From: Candidatus Bathyarchaeota archaeon
GTDB lineage: Archaea; Thermoproteota; Bathyarchaeia; Bathyarchaeales; DTEX01
Assembly (NCBI GenBank): GCA_003601725.1
Contig: PIYJ01000045.1
Span: 1 to 9,998 of the forward strand
DNA: 9,998 nucleotides
Direction of reading: 5' to 3'
In this document: positions 5,613 to 9,998 of the stretch, piece by piece
Layout: every line of letters begins with the position of its first letter
How positions within the stretch are numbered: the first letter of the stretch is position 1
Notes under the pieces: generated by a model
Told to the model about the DNA's origin: nothing
Database searches by the model: none
The model's input: the letters and a program-made list of their open reading frames with translations, nothing else
Made by a program: the position numbers and the translations under genes

Positions 5613-5954
5613 TTAATCTTTACTTTCCCTATATTTGTCTAGAAGACTAAGAATCAACTCCAGCTTTGAAGTCTCAACGATTCTCCGACCGCCAGCCAAA
5701 AAAACCCTCAGTTCCTCAATGCTTCCAGGCATACAATTAACTATCTGAACCGCCGCCTCCTCATCTAACTCAGCCTTCTCCTTCAGTTCCTCTAAAAGCT
5801 TCTCAGCGGATTCAGCGCTGAGCTTCGAGAATTTACCAGCATAATCTAAGGTTCTCCGCTGAAACTGATCCAGATTCTCTTCACCTATCGCCTTAAGCAG
5901 AGCCTTTACCTGTGGAACAGTGATCGGTTGAACCTTCAATACTTTTCTCACCAT
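5613..5954 (-). CDS. rpoF: DNA-directed RNA polymerase subunit F (Rpo4, Rpb4 homologue)
   Basis: Rpo4 forms, with Rpo7, the stalk of archaeal RNA polymerase, which aids promoter melting, termination and RNA binding. The 113-residue, largely helical protein has the usual size. An N-terminal strand/helix region includes VLKVQPITVPQVKALLKAI (5-23). The HRDC-like helical bundle contains FQRRTLDYAGKFSKLS (31-46), AEKLLEELKEKAELDEEAAVQIVNCMPGSIEELRVFLAGG (55-94) and a final helix. The segment QIVNCMPxSIEELRVFL is the clearest family signature. It starts six bases after the L21e stop with AAGG close to the ATG, so the two are co-transcribed. This L21e–rpoF pairing is conserved in archaea. Confidence 0.94.
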   Translation of the reverse strand: MVRKVLKVQPITVPQVKALLKAIGEENLDQFQRRTLDYAGKFSKLSAESAEKLLEELKEKAELDEEAAVQIVNCMPGSIEELRVFLAGGRRIVETSKLELILSLLDKYRESKD

Positions 5955-5960
5955 ATCCTT

Positions 5961-6257
5961 TCATCCACCTTTATGAAGCTGAAGATGCTCAGGAAGAACT
6001 ATTATCTGCTTAACTGCGTCTCCCTGAGTTACAGCAACCTCATAGGCTCTTCCCCTTCTAGCTTGTATGATGCCAATCTTGCCGTGGTATCTACGATGCG
6101 GCATGCCCTTATGAACGCTTGGATCTATCTTGATCACAACTTTGTCTCCAGGCTGATATCTATAAAGAATTCTACTCAACCCAAGTTTTCCCCGTTCACG
6201 AGGCTTCTTCCTTAAGAGCGAACGGGTTTTCCTTCGAAACCCTCTGGATTTTGCCAT
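5961..6257 (-). CDS. rpl21e: Large-subunit ribosomal protein L21e (eL21)
   Basis: L21e is an archaeal/eukaryotic large-subunit protein with an SH3-like barrel. The 98-residue, highly basic protein shows the typical opening MAKSRGFRRKTRSLLRKKPRERG, then YQPGDKVVIKIDPSVHKGMPHRRYHGKIGII (34-64) and GRAYEVAV (69-76), ending in HLQLHKGG. The motif HKGMPHRRYHGKxG is diagnostic. The ATG at 6257 abuts the pus10 stop (TAAATG), and the GGGGGAAG inside the last pus10 codons acts as ribosome binding site, so translation is probably coupled. The six-base gap to rpoF completes a three-gene transcription unit. Confidence 0.97.
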   Translation of the reverse strand: MAKSRGFRRKTRSLLRKKPRERGKLGLSRILYRYQPGDKVVIKIDPSVHKGMPHRRYHGKIGIIQARRGRAYEVAVTQGDAVKQIIVLPEHLQLHKGG

Positions 6258-7592
6258 TTATTCTTCCCCCATCCTTTCTAAGACGCTTAACACGTCAAGT
6301 TCAAGAGGCTGAGCCTTCACGCCGATGACCTGTGAGACGTTCGGCTTTGTTCGGCCGTTATCCCCGGTCACCAGCTCCTTTACATATAAGCCTCCTTGAC
6401 ACTTGATTATCATTTCTATCTTGTTCGGGGAGATTCTCTTTATTTTTGTCTCATATATGTGTTTTTCTCGGGTAAGGTCTGCTCTTCGATGTAAAACACG
6501 TGTCGGCGTCTGCTGTAGAACGGTAATATCGGTCAATGCATTTCTCAGCTTCTCAAGCTCTTCATCATGAACCTCCCTTTCAAATTCAACCGTAACCCTA
6601 TAGGTCTTCTGGGCGGATTCCATATCCTTTATCTTCACGACGGCGTCTCTATTCACATATTTGAGGCCTAAAACCTCTATCTTCCCTTGAGCTCTCTCGT
6701 TTATTATGCGTTCAAGCTCTGAAAGATCCAGTCTTCTTTTCCGAGGCTTCTTGATCTCCATCACAAAGGGTCTCCCCGTGCCAAGCATACGTGCATCGAT
6801 ATCTTCACGTCCAGCGCCGTGGAAAGATGAATCTTCCCCAAGCGTCATCTCTAAAATCGGCTCAGCAATCAGCTCCTCCACGGATTCGGGATACATCTTT
6901 CCAGTCCAATTGCATGATGGGCATCCTCTTCCCCGACATCTACGACAGAGCCATTTTGACTGGGGGATTCCTCGAACGAGCTTTCTGTATCTCCCCATTA
7001 TGAAGAGCGAGTTGACTTGGAGCTCAATCTCCTCCGTGAAGGGATTAAAGAGAACAACGATCTGAGGCTTCATGTAATCAACCTTTTTCCCAGTGACCTT
7101 CAGAAGCATTTTTCCTATGACCCGGCTGAATTCGTTCCTCATGCTTTCGCCGTGTTCAATCCCGAATTTAGCCCTCAATTCGTCTTCTCTTTCCTCAATC
7201 TCCGTTGGAATCCTAATTCCAACCAGAAATGTGTCATATTCATAGTCCCTAAGCATGTCTACAGCTTTCTCTACAAGAAGAGAAAGGGCATTAAACCTAT
7301 TCCCGCAGAGAAAACATTCTCTCCTTTCTTCAGGTGTCTCCTCAAGCTTTCGAAGCACATCTGAAGCCATCTGGAATCCACCGTTCTCAGCTAAGGCCCT
7401 AAGCAACGCGTATCCTTCAGGTTTTTGTAAAAGAGCCAGTCTATGCCCCTTCATCGTTAGAAGAATCTTTATGGCTCGTCCTCTCTCCCGATTTTCTATT
7501 CCGTATCCTAGGAAAGCGAATTGTCTACCTAGACAGTTATCGCAGAGAGGGGTTTCTTCAAGCATCTTCTGGGCCTTTTCAAGTATATCCAT
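6258..7592 (-). CDS. pus10: tRNA pseudouridine synthase Pus10 (tRNA U54/U55)
   Basis: Archaeal Pus10 isomerises U55, and in many species U54, in the T loop of tRNA. The 444-residue protein has the full family architecture. An N-terminal zinc-binding region carries CDNC (17-20) and CFLC (93-96). An accessory RNA-binding domain ends in a second cysteine cluster, CRRCRGRGCPSC (216-227). The catalytic domain begins around residue 235. The motif HGAGREDIDARMLGTGRPF (258-276) contains the likely nucleophile D264, by analogy with the RTD motif of TruA. The C-terminal CQGGLYVKELVTGDNGRTKP (398-417) is also characteristic. It is first in a unit with L21e and rpoF, linking tRNA modification with ribosome and polymerase genes. 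The ATG at 7592 gives the canonical N-terminus LEETPLCDNCLGRQF. Confidence 0.96.
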   Translation of the reverse strand: MDILEKAQKMLEETPLCDNCLGRQFAFLGYGIENRERGRAIKILLTMKGHRLALLQKPEGYALLRALAENGGFQMASDVLRKLEETPEERRECFLCGNRFNALSLLVEKAVDMLRDYEYDTFLVGIRIPTEIEEREDELRAKFGIEHGESMRNEFSRVIGKMLLKVTGKKVDYMKPQIVVLFNPFTEEIELQVNSLFIMGRYRKLVRGIPQSKWLCRRCRGRGCPSCNWTGKMYPESVEELIAEPILEMTLGEDSSFHGAGREDIDARMLGTGRPFVMEIKKPRKRRLDLSELERIINERAQGKIEVLGLKYVNRDAVVKIKDMESAQKTYRVTVEFEREVHDEELEKLRNALTDITVLQQTPTRVLHRRADLTREKHIYETKIKRISPNKIEMIIKCQGGLYVKELVTGDNGRTKPNVSQVIGVKAQPLELDVLSVLERMGEE

Positions 7593-7658
7593 CTCTCAGA
7601 GCATCACCATTCCTATTCTGGATGTTTAGAACGTATTGAGCCCTAATTATCCAGATCG

Positions 7659-7671
7659 CTTATATTTACGT
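7659..7671. promoter_or_regulatory. Shared TATA-like element between pus10 and the FAH-family gene
   Basis: GCTTATATTTACG lies in the 112-bp divergent gap; on the - strand it reads CGTAAATATAAGC. For the + strand gene it predicts initiation near 7689, leaving a leader of about 15 bases with the GGTGAT ribosome binding site. For pus10 it predicts a leader of about 45 bases. It is the only strong TATA-like run in the gap, so the two genes may share it or use overlapping promoters. Confidence 0.5.
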
Positions 7672-7704
7672 TCCCCTAAAATTGGTCTCTACTGGTGATT
7701 GGGA

Positions 7705-8589
7705 TTGAGGCTTGTCCGTTATGTTCATTGTGGAAATGAATCCTACGGCGTCTTAAAGGATGGGAGAATAATTGATCTGCCAAGGCTATATAGGCTGAGG
7801 GGAAAACAGGCTCCCAGGAGCTTAGAGGAACTTATAATTTCAGGATGGAAGATCGATGAAGCTGATCGTCTAATCAATGAGATATCAGAGGGGGAGATGA
7901 GACGAATCTCTATAGATGAAGAGAACGCCGCTTTGAAGGCTCCGATTCTCTCTCCGCCTAAGATAGTCTGTTTAGGTCTGAATTACAGGGATCATGCCGA
8001 GGAGTCAGGAGCTAAAATCCCAGAGGAACCTATAATCTTCATGAAGCCCCGGACATCCATAGTCGGCCCCGAGGAACCCGTGATTAAACCTGGCTTTGTG
8101 AAGGAGCTGGACTATGAAGTTGAGTTGGCAGTTATAATCAGCAGGAAAGGAAAGAACATACCCGTCTCTGAGGCGGCTGACTACATCTTTGGCTATACAG
8201 TCTTCAACGACATCTCAGCGCGGGACATACAATTCAAAGATGGACAGTGGACAAGAGGAAAAAGCTTCGACACATTCGCTCCCATCGGGCCATGCATAAC
8301 AACCTCAACGCAGGTAGGAGACCCCACCGATCTAAGGCTTAGAACAAGAGTGAACGGCGAGATACGGCAGGACTCCTCGACGAGCAATATGGTCTTCAAC
8401 GTATACGAAGTAATACACCACCTAAGCAGGGTTATGACTCTTGAACCATGCGACATCATAGCGACAGGAACACCTGGGGGAGTAGCAGTCTTCATGAAGC
8501 CAAAGCCGAAGTTCCTTCAGCCAGGCGACACCGTTGAAGTCGAGATCGAAAAGATTGGAACTCTGAGAAATCCCATAGCAGAAGAGTAG
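7705..8589 (+). CDS. Fumarylacetoacetate hydrolase (FAH) family protein, 2-hydroxyhepta-2,4-diene-1,7-dioate isomerase/acylpyruvase type
   Basis: The FAH superfamily contains metal-dependent hydrolases, isomerases and decarboxylases acting on beta-keto or acylpyruvate substrates. The protein is 294 residues from the preferred start. It has the small N-terminal domain (MRLVRYVHCGNESYGVL) and the catalytic domain with KIVCLGLNYRDHAEE (86-100). The metal ligands lie in LDYEVELA (E138, E140 and a flanking aspartate) and VFNDISARDIQ (D169), followed by RGKSFDTFAPIGP (184-196) and ATGTPGGV. TTG at 7705 is preferred over TTG at 7699 because GGTGAT at 7694-7699 then lies five bases before it and MRLVRY is a typical family N-terminus. 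The neighbours give no pathway clue, so the substrate is unknown. Confidence 0.9.
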   Translation: MRLVRYVHCGNESYGVLKDGRIIDLPRLYRLRGKQAPRSLEELIISGWKIDEADRLINEISEGEMRRISIDEENAALKAPILSPPKIVCLGLNYRDHAEESGAKIPEEPIIFMKPRTSIVGPEEPVIKPGFVKELDYEVELAVIISRKGKNIPVSEAADYIFGYTVFNDISARDIQFKDGQWTRGKSFDTFAPIGPCITTSTQVGDPTDLRLRTRVNGEIRQDSSTSNMVFNVYEVIHHLSRVMTLEPCDIIATGTPGGVAVFMKPKPKFLQPGDTVEVEIEKIGTLRNPIAEE

Positions 8590-8616
8590 AGATATCTGAG
8601 AAGAAAAGATAAAATC

Positions 8617-8623
8617 TTAAATA
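8617..8623 (+). promoter_or_regulatory. TATA-like box upstream of tRNA-Phe
   Basis: TTAAATA lies 27-33 bases before the first base of the tRNA, with purine-rich sequence immediately upstream. This spacing is what an archaeal TATA box needs if transcription starts at or very near the mature 5' end. Confidence 0.5.
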
Positions 8624-8680
8624 AAGAAAAGTGCATTCTATCTTTTCGAGCCGCGGTAGCTCAGCCTGGGAGAGCACCCG

Positions 8681-8711
8681 ACTGAGAGGCCTAGAAGCCT
8701 TTAAGGGTGAA
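8681..8711 (+). other. tRNA-Phe intron 1, 31 bases, non-canonical position 30/31
   Basis: Joining G8680 to G8712 restores the last anticodon-stem pair, G31-C39. The junctions fit a bulge-helix-bulge: CACC (8675-8678) pairs with GGTG (8706-8709) as the 4-bp central helix, with bulges CG|A and AA|G cut at matching places. The intron-side helix is C8682-G8705, T8683-A8704, one mismatch, then a stem down to AGGC/GCCT (8687-8690, 8697-8700) with a six-base loop. The exon-side helix is only about two pairs. Confidence 0.78.
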
Positions 8712-8718
8712 GCTGAAG

Positions 8719-8742
8719 TCCAGGCGGAATCGAAGGTTTGAA
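8719..8742 (+). other. tRNA-Phe intron 2, 24 bases, canonical position 37/38
   Basis: Joining G8718 to A8743 yields loop CTGAAGA. Bulges would be AG|T and AA|A, with the restored anticodon stem as the exon-side helix. The central helix, 8713-8716 with 8737-8740, is weak: one C-G, one G-U, one A-U and one U-U. The intron is very short, with C8720-G8736 and C8721-G8735 as outer pairs. The position is supported mainly by the mature tRNA it produces, less by its own folding. Because its exon helix uses bases separated by intron 1, intron 1 may have to be removed first. Confidence 0.68.
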
Positions 8743-8792
8743 ACCGGGTTGTCGGGTGTTCAAATCACCCCCGCGGCACCAAAAATTGTATA

Positions 8793-8835
8793 GTTTTAGT
8801 TTTATTTTTGTTTTCTATTTTTGCTTTATTTTTGT
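8793..8835 (+). terminator. T-rich terminator of tRNA-Phe
   Basis: Starting 12 bases after the encoded CCA, the + strand carries repeated T-runs (TTTT, TTTTATTTTTG, TTTTCTATTTTTG). Such oligo-T tracts are the usual termination signal for archaeal tRNA transcripts. Confidence 0.6.
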
Positions 8836-9095
8836 TTCACTTCGATGGTTTATATTTTTTATTCAAGTTTGAATAAGTGAAATCACATTCCGTTTATCAA
8901 AAATCTGCTTTTTTCTCAACGAGTTTGTAAGAGTTGACTAGTTGAAAAAGAGAAAAACCGACGGTAATTTTCAATTAGAGTCACGGTTAAAGGTTATTAG
9001 AGTATAATTAAATGTTAAATCATGATGAGAAACACTAATTTGAATCTCGGTCCTTTTCCTCCATTTCGTCTTTGAGCGACAGGTCAATCTTTTCC

Positions 9096-9128
9096 ATCTC
9101 TCGTTTGATTTATGAGAGATTTTTATTT
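9096..9128. repeat. 7-bp inverted repeat near the 3' end of the membrane-protein gene
   Basis: ATCTCTC (9096-9102), an 11-base spacer and GAGAGAT (9114-9120) are followed on the + strand by TTTTATTT. It lies about 16 bases beyond the stop of the - strand gene at 9136. The T-run has the right polarity for + transcripts, not for the adjacent - strand gene, so it could block + strand read-through or simply stabilise a 3' end. Confidence 0.3.
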
Positions 9129-9135
9129 AGACAGG

Positions 9136-9998
9136 TTAGGTCATTTCGCTTTCAATTTGCCCTTTTATTTCTTTCATGTATTCTTCTAGTCGCTTACTTA
9201 AGACTTTGTAGTTATCTTCATCGAGCGTCCCTTCCTTAAACGCGTCTAAAATTTGGTCTCTGAGCTTGTAGAGTTCCGCCTCGCATCGACGTGCGTTCAT
9301 CTTAAAACGAGAGTAGATTTCGTCAATCTCATCCATCAAATTCTTGAATAATATTTTCCTTCTTCTTTTCGCACTTAGTGTTCTGGCTATGTACCCTGCT
9401 ACTCCTGCGAGGGTTCCGCCGATAGAGATCAATGTGGCTATCTCCTCGATACTTAAGGTTAGTCCAGCCTGAGGTTGAGTTATTGGACCGGAGATCTTCT
9501 CTATCTTGGATGTCGTCACAGTTTCGCTTGGAGCATCGAATACGCCGGTAACCTCAATTACATATTCATTTTTAATATCCGTAAGCGACCCTTGATAAGT
9601 GACAGATATGCTATCAGTACCGTCATCTAAAGCGAAGTTATACCCCGTACCATCGCGGGCCTTTAGGTCCTTGACTGTTCCTTTTATCATTACAGTGTGG
9701 CCGCTGATCTTAGTTGAAGACGCCTTCAAATCTCTAACGGAGATATGCCCGATGCTTGAACGTTTCGCCAGCCACACAGCCTCATCAACTAGATACTGGA
9801 CCATCTTATAGTCTTCTTGGGCTACCGCACGCTTAGCTTGCTCCAGCTTCAGCTCGGCTGCATCCACATCAGCATTGATCTCTTTCGCCTTATCGATCTC
9901 GGATTGAGCGTAGGTGATTAGGTCGTTGATGTCTGCTGTTGTAGCTATCTTGGATACTTTAATATCGTCAAAGTGGATATGTGAAGGTTCATTGTTAC
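9136..9998 (-). CDS. Partial membrane-anchored surface protein with OB-like domain, one transmembrane helix and cytoplasmic helical tail
   Basis: The frame stays open to the window edge, so the N-terminus is missing; 286 residues are visible. The visible start (NNEPSHIHFDDIKVSKI) looks like the last strand of a beta-rich extracellular domain. An acidic helical segment follows (about 20-75, EIDKAKEINADVDAAELKLE). An OB-like beta domain lies at about 84-167 (TVMIKGTVKDL, GYNFALDDGTDSISVTY, YVIEVTGVFDAP). One hydrophobic helix, IATLISIGGTLAGVAGYIA, lies at about 186-204, then AKRRRK, implying that the N-terminal part is outside and the C-terminal part inside. The tail is helical and charged and ends with a SHOCT-like pattern (ILDAFKEGTLDEDNYKVLSKRL). 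A GTG at 9867 could be mistaken for a start, but the open frame upstream continues the same protein style. The function is unknown. Confidence 0.72.
   Translation of the reverse strand, partial: NNEPSHIHFDDIKVSKIATTADINDLITYAQSEIDKAKEINADVDAAELKLEQAKRAVAQEDYKMVQYLVDEAVWLAKRSSIGHISVRDLKASSTKISGHTVMIKGTVKDLKARDGTGYNFALDDGTDSISVTYQGSLTDIKNEYVIEVTGVFDAPSETVTTSKIEKISGPITQPQAGLTLSIEEIATLISIGGTLAGVAGYIARTLSAKRRRKILFKNLMDEIDEIYSRFKMNARRCEAELYKLRDQILDAFKEGTLDEDNYKVLSKRLEEYMKEIKGQIESEMT

Larger units (their letters stand above)
8650..8781 (+). tRNA. tRNA-Phe(GAA), interrupted by two introns, CCA encoded
   Basis: Acceptor arms GCCGCGG (8650-8656) and CCGCGGC (8771-8777) pair perfectly, followed by discriminator A and encoded CCA. 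The D arm is GCTC/GAGC (8659-8662, 8672-8675) and the T arm is GGGTG-TTCAAAT-CACCC (8754-8770). Read straight through, the anticodon arm fails: the first candidate loop would give GAG in a tRNA without a long variable arm, and one stem pair mismatches. Removing 8681-8711 and 8719-8742 gives stem CCCGG/CCGGG, loop CTGAAGA with anticodon GAA and G37, and variable loop TTGTC. The result is a standard 77-base archaeal tRNA-Phe including CCA. The identity is well supported by the restored loop and by the GTTGTCGGGTGTTCAAATC context. Splicing would require the archaeal tRNA endonuclease. Confidence 0.93.
8782..9135. other. AT-rich intergenic region between tRNA-Phe and the convergent membrane-protein gene
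   Basis: No convincing gene is present. It starts with T-rich terminator sequence (about 8793-8835). ATTCAA-GT-TTGAAT (8861-8874) is a 6-bp-arm palindrome just after the TATA-like TTTATATTTTTT (8849-8860). An imperfect inverted repeat joins TTTTTTCTCAAC (8909-8920) with GTTGAAAAAGAG (8941-8952). ATCTCTC (9096-9102) and GAGAGAT (9114-9120) form a perfect 7-bp inverted repeat followed by TTTTATTT. A 20-codon reading frame on the - strand, MEKIDLSLKDEMEEKDRDSN (about 9036-9098), is too short to call. Confidence 0.5.

Noticed and set aside
7017..7629. Several + strand open frames of 115-124 codons inside pus10
   Set aside because: They lie entirely or mostly over the clear Pus10 coding sequence on the other strand and look like its frame shadows.
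8677..8750. Single-intron reading of the tRNA with anticodon GAG (Leu)
   Set aside because: Leucine tRNAs need a long variable arm, absent here. Every single-intron solution leaves a 31-39 mismatch or loses G37, whereas the two-intron solution gives a perfect tRNA-Phe.
9036..9098. 20-codon - strand frame MEKIDLSLKDEMEEKDRDSN
   Set aside because: It is very short, out of frame with the upstream membrane-protein gene and preceded by a stop. No ribosome binding site or family was recognised.
1..9998. CRISPR arrays, insertion sequences, integrases, toxin-antitoxin pairs or defence genes
   Set aside because: No regularly spaced repeats, transposase frames, terminal inverted repeats or target duplications were seen. 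Nearly all coding capacity is assigned to housekeeping families.

Overview
The window looks like a chromosomal segment of an archaeon, most likely of the TACK group and possibly Bathyarchaeia-like. Supporting evidence: an L21e–RpoF–DUF655–RsmA translation/transcription cluster, archaeal Pus10, a tRNA with bulge-helix-bulge type introns, TATA-like boxes ahead of genes, and a stand-alone ribosomal protein L38e, which is essentially a TACK/eukaryote protein. Ribosome binding sites resembling GGTGA or GGGG fit the archaeal 16S 3' end. The lineage is inferred from gene content, not from a search. I see no insertion sequence, phage gene, CRISPR array or obvious foreign island.

Layout. (1) 1-1977, + strand: the end of a histidine operon, hisH (last codons only), hisA, hisF and hisI, closed by a stem-loop and T-run. 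HisH/HisF, HisA and HisI carry out consecutive middle steps of histidine synthesis. (2) 2145-3249, - strand: ribosomal protein L38e, then an NfnA/SudB-type FAD/NAD(P)/[2Fe-2S] oxidoreductase subunit whose usual large partner is absent here. (3) 3375-3788, + strand: a thioredoxin with a charged N-terminal extension, divergent from the flavoprotein and preceded by a 17-bp palindrome. (4) 3837-7592, - strand: pus10, rpl21e and rpoF tightly packed, a 256-bp gap rich in palindromes, then the DUF655 gene and ksgA/rsmA. This block joins rRNA/tRNA modification, the ribosome and RNA polymerase. (5) 7705-8589, + strand: a fumarylacetoacetate hydrolase-family enzyme, divergent from pus10 across a shared TATA-like region. 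(6) 8650-8781, + strand: tRNA-Phe(GAA), best read as carrying two introns, at positions 30/31 and 37/38, with an encoded CCA. (7) 8782-9135: AT-rich non-coding DNA. (8) 9136-9998, - strand: a partial membrane-anchored surface protein with an OB-like domain, one transmembrane helix and a cytoplasmic helical tail.

Most of the window is ordinary housekeeping. The points worth a second look are the doubly interrupted tRNA-Phe, the palindromes ahead of the thioredoxin gene and inside the rpoF–DUF655 gap, the TPPY catalytic motif in RsmA, the orphan NfnA-like subunit, and the partial surface protein. I found no convincing evidence of a wholly new multi-gene system.
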